Source of the DNA: Cyclobacteriaceae bacterium
GTDB lineage: Bacteria; Bacteroidota; Bacteroidia; Cytophagales; Cyclobacteriaceae
Length of the DNA stretch: 64,000 nt
Direction of reading: 5' to 3'
Assembly: GCA_019638235.1 (NCBI GenBank)
Contig: JAHBUE010000001.1
Span: forward strand, 1,412,492 to 1,476,491
Within the stretch, counting starts at the first letter, position 1, and each line of letters begins with the position of its first letter. Of this stretch, positions 32,413 through 41,595 are shown piece after piece. Made by a program: the position numbers and the translations under genes. The notes beneath the pieces were generated by a model. It was not told the origin of the DNA and did no database searches. It saw only the letters and a list, made by a program, of their open reading frames with translations.

Positions 32413-33273
32413 ATGAAAAAGATACTTGTCCCTACCGATTTTTCTAAAGAAGCCCAAACCGCTGCTGAAGTGGCCAGTGGCATAGCCCGGAAATCGGGAG
32501 CTCAATTAATTCTTCTTCATGTTATTGAGGAAGGCTCAAAACAATCGTTTAAAGTAACCGGTGAAATTGCCTATGCTGACATGGAAGATAAGTTGTTCAC
32601 CATGAGGCTGATTGACCGCTCGCGTAAGCAAATGCAACGCTTGGCCGAGAGTTCAATCTTTTCTGGTGTTAAAGTTATCCAGGAGTTACGCATGGGTTCG
32701 CCCTATCATGGTATGCGCGCTATTATTACCGAGCAAAAAGTTGACCTGGTAGTGATGGGTACGGCAGGAAAATCGAACCTGGCCGAAATGATTATCGGCT
32801 CAAATACAGAGAAAGTTGTGCGCTATGCGCATTGCCCGGTACTTACTATTCAGAAAAAGCCCATTCGGTCTGATTTCAAGAACATTGTGTACGCCACTTC
32901 CATGAACAAGGATGAAGAAGTATTTTCGCGCGTTGTGAAAAATGCTCAAGCTATGTACAATTCAACTATTCACCTCGTGCGTGTAAATACACCGGGTAAC
33001 TTCCAGCGCGATGCGGTAGTGAAAAAATACATGAACGATTTTGCCAAAAAACTTCAGTTGAAGAATTACACCGTAAACGTGTTCAACGACATAACCGAAG
33101 AAGAGGGTATTATCTATTTTGCCGACAGCATTAATGCCGATATGATTGCTATGGCAACACATGGACGCACCGGTTTTGCACACGTGCTGGCCGGAAGTAT
33201 TGCTGAGGATGTGGTGAACCACAGCAAACGCCCGGTGCTTACGTTTGTAGTGAAACAGAAGAGAAGGAAGTAA
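32413..33273 (+). CDS. Tandem universal stress protein
   Basis: A 286-residue protein with two UspA domains (residues 1-145 and 150-286). Both start with the family pattern (KKILVPTDFSKEA; FKNIVYATSMNKDEEV). The first ends in VVMGTAGKSNLAEMIIGSNTEKVVRYAHCPVLTI and the second in MATHGRTGFAHVLAGSIAEDVVNHSKRPVLTF, both with the G-x2-G-x9-G-S/N ATP-binding pattern. It follows the single-domain Usp gene by 72 bases and ends in a strong terminator (33302-33332). Tandem Usp proteins are common in the anaerobic or low-oxygen regulons of other bacteria, which fits the neighbouring kinase. Confidence 0.85.
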   Translation: MKKILVPTDFSKEAQTAAEVASGIARKSGAQLILLHVIEEGSKQSFKVTGEIAYADMEDKLFTMRLIDRSRKQMQRLAESSIFSGVKVIQELRMGSPYHGMRAIITEQKVDLVVMGTAGKSNLAEMIIGSNTEKVVRYAHCPVLTIQKKPIRSDFKNIVYATSMNKDEEVFSRVVKNAQAMYNSTIHLVRVNTPGNFQRDAVVKKYMNDFAKKLQLKNYTVNVFNDITEEEGIIYFADSINADMIAMATHGRTGFAHVLAGSIAEDVVNHSKRPVLTFVVKQKRRK

Positions 33274-33301
33274 GCAACAGCTTTATAATTTAAACTAACA
33301 T

Positions 33302-33332
33302 GCCCGGAAGGATTTTACTTCCGGGCTTTTTT
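33302..33332 (+). terminator. Rho-independent terminator after the usp gene, abutting the DnaJ start codon
   Basis: GCCCGGAAG (33302-33310) and CTTCCGGGC (33318-33326) form a perfect 9-bp stem with a 7-base loop and the T-run TTTTTT (33327-33332). The DnaJ-type gene starts at ATG 33333, so its transcript would need read-through or a start inside this hairpin. Confidence 0.85.
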
Positions 33333-34109
33333 ATGAAGGATTATTACAGCATTTTAGGTGTATCGCGCACGGCAAGCGCCAGCGAGATAAAGCGCGCGTA
33401 CCGTAAGCTGGTGCAACAGCTTCATCCTGATATTAATCCCGACCCACAGGCCACAGAATTAATCAAGTTGGTAAACGAAGCGTATGATGTATTGGGCGAT
33501 ACGAAAAAACGCAGCGAATATGATTACAGATTGCAAAATCCGTTTACAACAGTTGTTGTTGAACCGCCCCCGCATCGCGACCGCGCATACAGAAGGAGAG
33601 GAGCATACAGGCCGCCCCAGCCCAAAGGCCCTACGCATCGCGAAATGGTTGAGTGGATAATGCCTTACTTAACCCGCATTGCCTGGTTTGGCTTAGGTAT
33701 ATGCTTTATCCTGTTAGTAGATATTTTACTTCCGTTCAGCCGGAGCACAGAAACAGTTCGTAGATTTTATGTTTCTGATATAAGGCGCAGCAGCGAAACA
33801 ACTATGGTTACGCAATCGGGGCGTGAGTTAAGGGCAAGCTTTAATGATTTTATGAATGTTCATGTTGGCGACCCGGTAGTTTTTGTTGAAACTGTTTTGT
33901 TAAGAGAAATCATTCGCGTAGAGCGAATATCAGGTGAGATTGTTTTAAACGATTTCGCTTCACTCTATGATAATTTCCTTTTCCTGCCGGTAATTGTTGC
34001 TTTTGCTTCTTGTATGATTGTTTTTAAAGTCGGGTCGGCCGAATTGCGGTTTAACCTCGGTATTATCAACACATTCGTGCTTATCTTTACTGTTATTCTG
34101 ATGTTTTAG
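33333..34109 (+). CDS. DnaJ-domain membrane protein
   Basis: A 258-residue protein. Residues 3-66 are a J domain ([20 protein letters not shown]) with the HPD motif at 31-33, which stimulates the ATPase of Hsp70. It has no zinc-finger or standard DnaJ C-terminal region. Instead, two or three membrane helices follow (about residues 113-133, 205-225, 235-256). A Pro/Arg-rich linker ([21 protein letters not shown]) separates the parts. The ATG at 33300 would put the start of the protein inside the terminator hairpin, so ATG 33333 was chosen. The partner and role are unknown; a membrane-tethered DnaJ co-chaperone is likely. Confidence 0.8.
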   Translation: MKDYYSILGVSRTASASEIKRAYRKLVQQLHPDINPDPQATELIKLVNEAYDVLGDTKKRSEYDYRLQNPFTTVVVEPPPHRDRAYRRRGAYRPPQPKGPTHREMVEWIMPYLTRIAWFGLGICFILLVDILLPFSRSTETVRRFYVSDIRRSSETTMVTQSGRELRASFNDFMNVHVGDPVVFVETVLLREIIRVERISGEIVLNDFASLYDNFLFLPVIVAFASCMIVFKVGSAELRFNLGIINTFVLIFTVILMF

Positions 34110-34157
34110 ATGAAGAAGTTTAGGTAGCGATAAATCAGATGTAAATAATGTAGTAGT

Positions 34158-34505
34158 ATGGCAAAGAAAAACGACTGGAAAAACCGCGAAGGCGTAGTGT
34201 ATTCCACTTCTTCTGATTTTGATTATAGCTACAATCAGGATGAAGAGGCCGAAACCTTACTGCCACAGCAGCAACAGTTAAAAGTGCTTCTTGACAAAAG
34301 CGGTCGTGCCGGAAAGCAGGTAACCCTGGTAACAGGTTTTATAGGCACTACTGCCGATTTGGAAACATTAGGAAAAACATTGAAGAATAAATGCGGAACC
34401 GGTGGCTCTGTAAAAGATGGAGAAATTATTATCCAGGGCGATTTCCGCGACCGCGTGGTGCAGATGCTGGTGAAAGACGGATATAAGGTGAAAAGAGTGG
34501 GGTAA
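34158..34505 (+). CDS. SUI1/YciH family translation factor-like protein
   Basis: A 115-residue protein with the SUI1 (eIF1) fold in residues 38-113 (LDKSGRAGKQVTLVTGF, then LKNKCGTGGSVKDGEIIIQGDFRDRVVQML and DGYKVKRVG). The N-terminus is disordered, with acidic and Gln-rich stretches (DEEAETLLPQQQQ). In E. coli YciH inhibits initiation on irregular start sites. It follows the DnaJ gene by 48 bases in the same direction. Confidence 0.85.
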   Translation: MAKKNDWKNREGVVYSTSSDFDYSYNQDEEAETLLPQQQQLKVLLDKSGRAGKQVTLVTGFIGTTADLETLGKTLKNKCGTGGSVKDGEIIIQGDFRDRVVQMLVKDGYKVKRVG

Positions 34506-34531
34506 CAATGAGATGCTCCCCCAATCTAATA

Positions 34532-35383
34532 TCAGTTAAAATGCTGATCTAAAAATTCATACACATAGTCGAAATGATTCAACGGCTCCACATGCCCGCC
34601 CTCCAGTACTATATGTTGAAAGTAATGCTTGAAGTCTTTTTCGTTAAGGCGTTTAACAAGTTGTTCTGACATATACGTGGCCGGCCATTGCTCGTCATTT
34701 TTACCTGATAAAATCAAAACCGGCCCGTTTATATTTTCAACGGCTATCGCTGCTTGTTGCACAGCCTCTTTGTTTTTAAGCATGATTGAAAACGCCTCGT
34801 GCAAATCACCCTTCAATGCCGGAACAATTGTTTCGTAAGGAGCCGGAACATAGAGAACTTCAGCGCCATCATACATCCATGAAGATGTGTTGGCCGACCA
34901 GGTAATGGCCGGGAAACTGACATGTGAAGTGGACAGCGCCACAACAGCTTTAAAGTGATTAAACCGGCTGGCAAGGTTCAGAATAAGTTCCCCGCCCTTT
35001 GACCCGCCCAGTAGTGCAATTTTGCTGGTATCAAGTTGCGGATGCTGCCTCGCTATACTCATAATAGTATCTGAAATCGCGTTAAGCGAAATGCGGTCAA
35101 GTGAATTGGGTGTATTACCCGAGTTAAAATAACCAATTGCCAAAACAGCATAACCTCTGCTGAGCAATTCTTCGCGTTTTTCTTTGAGGTAGTTGCGCGA
35201 CCAATCATTTCCGCCAGAACCTCCGCAAAATGCAACTATGAGCGGCTGACGAATGCTATCGCCAAGATATAATTTGGTGTCTAACTTTCCGTGTTGTTTG
35301 GAAAGCGATGGTGTGTACTGCGTTAAAAAGATCGCTATGAAAAGAATTAACAAGGCGATAGTAAGAACTATTTTTTTAATCAT
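34532..35383 (-). CDS. Alpha/beta hydrolase, BAAT/acyl-CoA thioester hydrolase type
   Basis: A 283-residue hydrolase with an N-terminal membrane anchor or signal (residues 4-22, LTIALLILFIAIFLTQY). The nucleophile motif is LLGGSKGGEL (Ser near residue 126), with Asp in ILSGKNDEQWP (about 229) and His in LEGGHVEPL (about 263), which is a full triad. The sequence fits the C-terminal domain of bile acid-CoA:amino acid N-acyltransferase / acyl-CoA thioesterases, a family that in bacteria includes secreted hydrolases of unknown substrate. It converges with the SUI1 gene and stands alone. Confidence 0.75.
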   Translation of the reverse strand: MIKKIVLTIALLILFIAIFLTQYTPSLSKQHGKLDTKLYLGDSIRQPLIVAFCGGSGGNDWSRNYLKEKREELLSRGYAVLAIGYFNSGNTPNSLDRISLNAISDTIMSIARQHPQLDTSKIALLGGSKGGELILNLASRFNHFKAVVALSTSHVSFPAITWSANTSSWMYDGAEVLYVPAPYETIVPALKGDLHEAFSIMLKNKEAVQQAAIAVENINGPVLILSGKNDEQWPATYMSEQLVKRLNEKDFKHYFQHIVLEGGHVEPLNHFDYVYEFLDQHFN

Positions 35384-35451
35384 AGTTTGAGGTTGGTTAA
35401 GAAATAAAGATGATTTTTTGGCAGTCCTTTGCTCCGATGCAGCTAAAAAAA

Positions 35452-36279
35452 TTAAACGCTTAGTGCAACCTGGCCGGTTGGTGATTTAGACAAATATTCA
35501 TACCCCCGGTACAGTACTAATATTTCTACAATAACGGCAGGAATCATAATCACGTAGGCAAGGAAGAAAAGCAATACCGTAATCAGCGTGCAACCTATAA
35601 GGATTTCCAAAATACCGGCAACCCTTGATAATTCGCCCATACCATCCTGAAGCCTGATGAGCGCAATACCAAATACTAAGGAAAGCGTTCCTAAAACAAC
35701 GGCAGCAACACCATAAGGCATCCAAAGTTGATCTGCGTTTTCCGAGAAAAGCGTTACGATGTCTAATATGCCGTTACCTAATATGCCGGCAATCATCAGG
35801 TAAGCGGCAATGCGGAGTAAGTTGTTCTCAAATAATTGGCTCAACAAAATAAATCCTCTTGCAAACAGGGCGTAGGAGGCCATCATCACCATGGTCAGAC
35901 CTATATATACAAAGTTAATCCATTGCGCCCAGGCGATCTCTTTGGTTAGCCAGGCAATATCCATTGCGCTCAGGCTGATTTCAACGGCCAAATAAATCGC
36001 TCCGGCAATAACAGCCGTGAGCAGCACGCTGCGGCCGGAATGTTCCAATACATCAGTTTTTGTTTCCATGTCAGTGGGTTTCGTTAAAAATGTTTCATAC
36101 GATTCCCCCAGTGCTTCCAGCAGAATTTTTACGGTTATGGTGCGCGGCAGCACTTCACCCGCTTCAATGCGTTGAATGGTGCGCACGCTTACATTGCTTT
36201 TTTCTACCAGTTCTTCCTGGGTAAGGTTTCGTTCTTTTCGCAGGGCGGTTAAGCGCCTGCCGAGTTCGGGCTGTTGCAT
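35452..36279 (-). CDS. XRE-type regulator with membrane domain
   Basis: A 275-residue protein with a helix-turn-helix of the XRE type at residues 7-60 (LGRRLTALRKERNLTQEELV, then NVSVRTIQRIEAG) followed by about six membrane helices (residues 82-103, 112-140, 150-170, 185-205, 215-245). Such membrane-bound HTH proteins occur in Bacteroidota and some control their own neighbours. It is placed alone between a hydrolase and the osmC gene. Ligand and targets cannot be told. Confidence 0.8.
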   Translation of the reverse strand: MQQPELGRRLTALRKERNLTQEELVEKSNVSVRTIQRIEAGEVLPRTITVKILLEALGESYETFLTKPTDMETKTDVLEHSGRSVLLTAVIAGAIYLAVEISLSAMDIAWLTKEIAWAQWINFVYIGLTMVMMASYALFARGFILLSQLFENNLLRIAAYLMIAGILGNGILDIVTLFSENADQLWMPYGVAAVVLGTLSLVFGIALIRLQDGMGELSRVAGILEILIGCTLITVLLFFLAYVIMIPAVIVEILVLYRGYEYLSKSPTGQVALSV

Positions 36280-36463
36280 TGTACAATACGGTTTAGCTGT
36301 TGCAATGATACGGCTATTACCGGTTGGCGATAGCGGATTTACCCCGCCATTTGCCCGTCATTTAATGTAGATTGCCCGCAGCGAAACGTTTTAAATGGAA
36401 TTGAGCAAAAAAGAAAACCGCACTGCGTTTACAGGCGGCTTTTGTATTGAAAAAAACTGTCGA

Positions 36464-36919
36464 TTAATGTACCGGCACTTCCCCGACAATTGTAATTACC
36501 GGTTTCATGGCAACGGCTGATGTAATAGAGTTGGTAATCAGGCAGGCAGCTTCGGCTTTTTCAAGCACGCGCAGGGCACGAGCCTGGTCTTTTTCGTTAG
36601 GAATAGTCAGTTCTGGTTCCAACAGCACTTCGGTCATTTTATATTTGCCCTCTACCTGTTCTAATTTTCCGCTTGCTTTGCAGGCGAAATTTTCAAATTC
36701 TAATTTGGAATTTTCGGCAATAGCCAAAAAAGTAGTCATAAAACAACTGCTTACCGCTGCGGTAAATAAATGTTCGGGCGACCACGTGCCTTCTATTCCT
36801 TTCGGGAAAGGAGGAGGGGTAGCCACATCAAGGTTTTGCGTAAGCTCTTCGCTGAAAAGCACACCCTGGCGATCCTGTTTCCAGGATAGATTTATGGTAT
36901 AAGAATGTGATAGCGCCAT
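36464..36919 (-). CDS. OsmC family peroxiredoxin-like protein
   Basis: A 151-residue OsmC-like protein (thiol peroxidase for organic hydroperoxides). The two conserved cysteines are in AAVSSCFMTTFLAIAE (about residue 58) and EAACLITNSI (about 127), and the N-terminal half has the typical WSPEHLFTAAVSSC context. It acts in the cytoplasm. An FNR-like perfect palindrome TGACTTAAGTCA (36968-36979) lies 49 bases upstream, so it may be under the same control as the cbb3 operon. Confidence 0.85.
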   Translation of the reverse strand: MALSHSYTINLSWKQDRQGVLFSEELTQNLDVATPPPFPKGIEGTWSPEHLFTAAVSSCFMTTFLAIAENSKLEFENFACKASGKLEQVEGKYKMTEVLLEPELTIPNEKDQARALRVLEKAEAACLITNSITSAVAMKPVITIVGEVPVH

Positions 36920-36967
36920 AGTTATAAAGTTTCAACAAAGAAACAACGCCTTGGGGCGTGCAGTCTA

Positions 36968-36979
36968 TGACTTAAGTCA
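36968..36979. promoter_or_regulatory. Perfect palindrome TGACTTAAGTCA
   Basis: TGAC-TTAA-GTCA is a perfect palindrome of the FNR-like TGAYnnnnRTCA class. It lies 49 bases before the osmC start (minus strand) and about 178 bases before the first amidohydrolase start (plus strand). The first distance suits direct control. Confidence 0.45.
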
Positions 36980-37156
36980 CATAGAAAAATGTTTTTTTCG
37001 GGCCGATACGGGTATTCGTAAGCCCTTCAACCCTTTGATTTATTTTGATAAGTACCATCGAATGAAAAAAACAACCTTCCATGTATTCGGGTTGATTTGG
37101 CAGGTTCAATCCCTCTATCTTGCTTGCATAAGTTCCTAATCTTAAACTTGTTATTC

Positions 37157-38839
37157 ATGAATCGATTTTACCGAATACCCCGGCAGTGGCTTGCACTGAT
37201 GCTCTGCTGGACAAGCCTGGGCGTTTTTGCCCAGGAAGAGGTTAAGTTGGCCCCCGTTACACGAACGTATGCCATCACCAATGTAAACATTATTCAAGGC
37301 CCCGGTCGCAAGGTCGATATGGGCACCGTCATTATCCGCAACGGCATCATTCAGGGTGTTGGAAAAAACCTTTTCATCCCTGCCGAGGCCATCGTAATTA
37401 AAGCCGACAGCATGTATGTGTATGCCGGCTTTATTGACGGGTATTCCCGCGCTGGTGTTATCAAACCCAAGCAGGAAACAAACCGCGAGCGTCCCAAAGA
37501 CCCGGGCAACCCCGACCCCGAACAGGCAGGCATTACCCCTCAGAATGATGTTCGCACTTCCTTAAATCCTGCCGATAAGTCGGTTGAAGATTTGCGGGCA
37601 GTAGGATTTACTACAGCCCAGGTAGTGCCGTATGGCGGTATGCTTTCCGGCACAGGCTCCATTATTCAATTAGGGGGTGAAACCGTCAATGAAATGTTGT
37701 TGTTGCCGGGCACGTCATTCTATTCAGAACTAACGGGCGCACAACGCATGTATCCGGCTACGGTAATCGGGGTTATGTCGAAGTACCGCGAGCTTTACCG
37801 CCAGGCGTCATTGGCAAAATCGTATGAAAGCATGTATGCATCAAACCGTTCAGGTCTGGAGCGCCCCTCTAACGATAAAATATTAGAGGCTTTTTATCCT
37901 GTAATCGATAAGCGCATACCGGTATTGTTTAAGGCCGACCGTTATCTTGATATAAACCGCATCCTTATCCTGCAAAAAGAATTGGGCTTTAACGTGGTGC
38001 TGGGCGATGTGAAAGACGGTGCAGACCTCACCAACAAAATAAAATCTGCCAATGCAAAAGTGTTTTTAAGCCTTGATTTACCCGATGAGGTGAAAGAAGA
38101 TAAGGAAGCGAAGAAAGACCAATCTAACGCTGAAAAAAAAGCATTGGAAAAACGAAAAGCCGAAGCCATTGCGCAATACACAGCCCAGGCCGGTGTATTT
38201 CAAAAAGCAGGTGTAGTGTTTGGGTTCTCTACGGCTTCCGCCAAAACAAAAGATATACCTGCTAACCTGCGCAGAATGATTGCTGCCGGGTTAACGGAAG
38301 ACCAGGCATTGGCTGCACTTACTACTACACCGGCACAAATACTTGGTATTGCTGATAGAGTAGGAACAGTTGATAATGGAAAGATCGCTAACCTGGTAAT
38401 TTCCGACAAACCGTACTTCAACGAAAAAGCAAAAGTTCGTTATGTGTTTGTGGATGGTGTACTGTATAAATACGAAGTGAAGGAAGAGAAAAAGAGCGAT
38501 GCGAAAAATGCCGGAGGAAAAAAGATTGACCCTAACGGAAAATGGTCATACACTACTGAAACACCGCAAGGCAACACATCGGGCACCATTACTATTAAAA
38601 GTGATGGCAGCGGATATGCCGGCACCATGACCAGCAGCATGAGCGATCGTGCAACAGAATTAAAATCCATTTTGCTTGAGGGCAATGTGCTTTCATTCTC
38701 CTTTGGCTTCGATGCCGGTGGAGGCTCCATGACCATAGAGGTAAACCTGACTATAGACGGAAACGACTTTGAAGGAACCATGTCGATAGGACAGTATGGT
38801 AGTTTCCCCATGAAAGGTTCAAAAGACCCTAACCGTTAA
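37157..38839 (+). CDS. Exported amidohydrolase-family protein, metal site lost, with extra C-terminal domain
   Basis: A 560-residue protein with an N-terminal signal (residues 1-28, ending GVFAQ). It belongs to the imidazolonepropionase-like amidohydrolase family (N-terminal TYAITNVNIIQGPGRKVDMGTVII; C-terminal LTTTPAQILGIADRVGTVDNGKIANLVI). Where the family has the zinc-binding His-x-His it reads FIDGYSRAG, so the catalytic metal site is missing. Residues about 445-560 form an added domain with GTITIKSDGSGYAGTMTSS, GSMTIEVNLTIDGNDFEGTM, a lipocalin-like repeat of beta strands. It is 11 bases upstream of a paralogue that keeps the site. Confidence 0.75.
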   Translation: MNRFYRIPRQWLALMLCWTSLGVFAQEEVKLAPVTRTYAITNVNIIQGPGRKVDMGTVIIRNGIIQGVGKNLFIPAEAIVIKADSMYVYAGFIDGYSRAGVIKPKQETNRERPKDPGNPDPEQAGITPQNDVRTSLNPADKSVEDLRAVGFTTAQVVPYGGMLSGTGSIIQLGGETVNEMLLLPGTSFYSELTGAQRMYPATVIGVMSKYRELYRQASLAKSYESMYASNRSGLERPSNDKILEAFYPVIDKRIPVLFKADRYLDINRILILQKELGFNVVLGDVKDGADLTNKIKSANAKVFLSLDLPDEVKEDKEAKKDQSNAEKKALEKRKAEAIAQYTAQAGVFQKAGVVFGFSTASAKTKDIPANLRRMIAAGLTEDQALAALTTTPAQILGIADRVGTVDNGKIANLVISDKPYFNEKAKVRYVFVDGVLYKYEVKEEKKSDAKNAGGKKIDPNGKWSYTTETPQGNTSGTITIKSDGSGYAGTMTSSMSDRATELKSILLEGNVLSFSFGFDAGGGSMTIEVNLTIDGNDFEGTMSIGQYGSFPMKGSKDPNR

Positions 38840-38850
38840 CAGAAGAAATT

Positions 38851-40236
38851 ATGAAGAAACTGATTATAACCTTATTGTTTGTTGCCGCTGTCGGCCTGCT
38901 CTATGCACAGGTTGAGCGAGGCAACGCGCTCATTAAAGGCGGAACCGTGTTGACCATTACCAAGGGCACATTGGAAAATACCGATGTGTTGGTGAAAGAT
39001 GGAAAGATAAGCCAGGTTGGTAAAGGCATTGCAGCACCCGCAGGCTATAAAGTGATTGATGCTACCGGCATGTTTGTTATGCCCGGCATTATTGACGCTC
39101 ACTCGCACGCAGGTATCGATGCCATTAACGAAGCTACTGCCCCGGTAACAGCCGAAGTATTTACCGGTGATGCAGTAAACCCGTTCCAGATCGGGCTGTA
39201 CCGCGCGCTGGCAGGTGGCGTAACCACTATTCACGCTATGCACGGTTCAGCCAATGCCATAGGTGGTGAGAGTGAAACGCTTAAACTTCGCTATGGTGTA
39301 AAAGACCCTGAACTTTTGAAGATGGAAGGCGCACCGCGTACTATCAAATTTGCGCTGGGCGAGAACCCCACACGTGTGCATGGTAGTGGCAACGGTATTG
39401 TGCCGCGCACCCGCATGGGTGTTGAATTTGTAATTCGGGAGGCTTTTTCGCAAGGAAAAGAGTACATGGAAAAATGGGATGCCTACAACAAAGCGAAAAC
39501 CCAAAAAGGATTTCGTGGAGCGCCCCCTGCGTATAACAAACGCCTCGAAACTATGGCCGACATTCTGCGTGGCAACATTATTATTCACTGTCACTCATAT
39601 CGTGCAGATGAAATCTATATGTTGTTAAACGTGTGCCGCGATTTCGGAGTAAAGAAATTGGTTTTTCAGCACGTGAACGAAGGTTTTAAAGTTGCTCCTG
39701 AATTAGCTGAGTATGGCGCTATGGCATCCGTATTTTCCGATTGGTGGGCATATAAATTTGAAGTGTATTATTCAACCGCCTACAATGCGGCTATTTTAGT
39801 AAAGAATGGTGTAACGACTTCTATTAATTCTGATGATGGTGAACTGATGCGTCACCTCTACCACGAAGCTGCCAAAACACAAAAGTATGGTCAGCTATCC
39901 GATGAGGAAGCATTAGCCCTGATTACAATCAACCCGGCCAAACAACTTGGTGTGGATAACAGGATTGGTTCCATTGAAGTGGGTAAAGATGCTGACATAG
40001 CGATATTCAAAAATCACCCGCTCTCCATTTATACAGTGCCCATGGTAACCTTGGTGGATGGTGTTGTTCGTTTCGATCGTGAGAAAGATACAGACGATCA
40101 ACGCATTGTTGTTGATCCGAAACAGACGATTGACGTAACGCTACATACCAACACCGGCCACGACCATGAAACCTGTATGCAGGATGCGGAATATACCTTT
40201 GTGAGATTGTTCGGCTTTAACCAGCAAGAGAAATGA
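38851..40236 (+). CDS. Exported amidohydrolase with intact metal site
   Basis: A 461-residue member of the amidohydrolase (imidazolonepropionase-like) family with a signal peptide (residues 1-20). The metal ligands are present: DAHSH (His84, His86), IIIHCHSYRADE (about 250), VFQHVNEGF (about 275) and SINSDDGELM (about 335). A second zinc or single zinc centre is therefore likely, with hydrolysis of an amide or cyclic imide bond in the periplasm. It lies 11 bases after its metal-less paralogue and overlaps the next one by 4 bases (ATGA). The three are one operon, of which this is probably the active enzyme. Confidence 0.85.
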   Translation: MKKLIITLLFVAAVGLLYAQVERGNALIKGGTVLTITKGTLENTDVLVKDGKISQVGKGIAAPAGYKVIDATGMFVMPGIIDAHSHAGIDAINEATAPVTAEVFTGDAVNPFQIGLYRALAGGVTTIHAMHGSANAIGGESETLKLRYGVKDPELLKMEGAPRTIKFALGENPTRVHGSGNGIVPRTRMGVEFVIREAFSQGKEYMEKWDAYNKAKTQKGFRGAPPAYNKRLETMADILRGNIIIHCHSYRADEIYMLLNVCRDFGVKKLVFQHVNEGFKVAPELAEYGAMASVFSDWWAYKFEVYYSTAYNAAILVKNGVTTSINSDDGELMRHLYHEAAKTQKYGQLSDEEALALITINPAKQLGVDNRIGSIEVGKDADIAIFKNHPLSIYTVPMVTLVDGVVRFDREKDTDDQRIVVDPKQTIDVTLHTNTGHDHETCMQDAEYTFVRLFGFNQQEK

Positions 40237-41537
40237 GAAAGAATATAATACAATTATTGTCGGCTTGTGTATTGGTTATTACCACGCTGACGTTCACCTA
40301 TGCGCAAAATCAAAAAGGAACAACAGGAACCTATGCGTTAACCGGTGCCACAATTGAAACCGTAACAAAAGGAATCATTCAAAACGGTACGGTTGTGATT
40401 AGTGATGGAAAAATTACGGCAGTAGGTACAAACGTATCCATTCCGCAAGGCGCAACGGTAATCGACTGCAAAGGAAAATTTATTTACCCGGGCATGATCG
40501 ATGGCGGTTCCATTCTCGGCCTTTCAGAAGTAGGTTCTGATCCGCGCACGAATGATTATAACGAAGTAGGCGATGTGGTTCCGCAAATGAAAGCGCTCAC
40601 GGCCGTTAACCCGAATGCCGTAGCCATCCCGGTTACCCGCATCAGTGGTGTAACCACAACATTGGTAGTTCCGCAAGGCGGATTGTTTCCAGGCACGGCT
40701 TCGTTGATAAACCTGCATGGCTACACACCCGACCAGATGTATGCCGGTTTTGATGCCGTGGTGATGAACTTCCCGACTACGGGTCGCAGGGGTTTCTTTG
40801 ATCGCAGATCGGATGAAGATATTAAGAAGGCTGTTGAAAAAAGTCTTGGTAAGATTAATGACGTTTGGGATAAAGCGGTTCAGTATCACAAACTCGATTC
40901 GGTAACGAAAGGAAAAGCGGCCTACTATCCTGAATTAGAGGCTATAGTGCCGGTAGTGCGTGGAGAGCGTGCGTTAATCATTGAAGTGAACGCTTCAAAA
41001 GATATACTGGCAGCGATCAAGTGGACGCAGGAGAAAAAAGTGAAAAAGGTAATCTTATCAGGTGTGGCAGAAGGCTGGCGTGTTGCTGATGAAATTGCCA
41101 AATCGAAAATCCCTGTAATTACCGGCCCGGTACTGAGTTTGCCTACACGCGACTATGATCGTTACGATCGCGCTTACGCTAATGCGGGGTTGATGAAGAA
41201 AGCCGGAGTAACCGTTGCGATTCAGGCTGGCGACAGAAACATGAACTATCGTAACCTGCCCTATCATGCGGGCTTTGCCGCAGCGTATGGCTTGGGCAGG
41301 GAAGAAGCGCTTAAAGCTGTTACCATTGTTCCGGCACAGATTTTTGGTGTAGCCGATAAACTGGGCTCTATCGAAACCGGAAAGAGCGCGACATTATTTA
41401 TTTGCGATGGCGATCCGTTTGAAACCAAAACACAGGTACAACACGTGTTTATTGAGGGCTGGCAAATACCAATGATAAGCCGCCAGACAGAGTTGTATGA
41501 CGAGTTTTTGCAGCGTGCACCTGGTGTAAAAAAATAA
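40233..41537 (+). CDS. Exported amidohydrolase-family protein, metal site lost
   Basis: A 434-residue paralogue of the two upstream proteins with a signal peptide (residues 1-24, ending TYAQ). The family framework is clear (TGATIETVTKGIIQNGTVVI, then AAAYGLGREEALKAVTIVPAQIFGVADKLGSIETGKSATLFI), but the His-x-His site reads MIDGGSILG, so no metal could be bound there. Its start overlaps the stop of the intact enzyme as ATGA. Tandem copies with and without active sites suggest a complex, with the degenerate ones as scaffolding or regulatory partners. A terminator follows at 41560. Confidence 0.8.
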   Translation: MRKNIIQLLSACVLVITTLTFTYAQNQKGTTGTYALTGATIETVTKGIIQNGTVVISDGKITAVGTNVSIPQGATVIDCKGKFIYPGMIDGGSILGLSEVGSDPRTNDYNEVGDVVPQMKALTAVNPNAVAIPVTRISGVTTTLVVPQGGLFPGTASLINLHGYTPDQMYAGFDAVVMNFPTTGRRGFFDRRSDEDIKKAVEKSLGKINDVWDKAVQYHKLDSVTKGKAAYYPELEAIVPVVRGERALIIEVNASKDILAAIKWTQEKKVKKVILSGVAEGWRVADEIAKSKIPVITGPVLSLPTRDYDRYDRAYANAGLMKKAGVTVAIQAGDRNMNYRNLPYHAGFAAAYGLGREEALKAVTIVPAQIFGVADKLGSIETGKSATLFICDGDPFETKTQVQHVFIEGWQIPMISRQTELYDEFLQRAPGVKK

Positions 41538-41559
41538 AATTGTAGCTCATAGCTTAAAG

Positions 41560-41595
41560 CCGGCCTGACCTTAAAAATCAGGCCGGTTTTTTTTT
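41560..41595 (+). terminator. Strong rho-independent terminator of the amidohydrolase operon
   Basis: CCGGCCTGA (41560-41568) and TCAGGCCGG (41578-41586) form a perfect 9-bp stem with a 9-base loop and a run of nine T (41587-41595). It lies 22 bases after the last stop codon. Confidence 0.92.

Noticed and set aside
33300..33332. ATG 33300 as start of the DnaJ protein
   Set aside because: The codons would lie within a clear terminator hairpin, and the J domain starts at ATG 33333.
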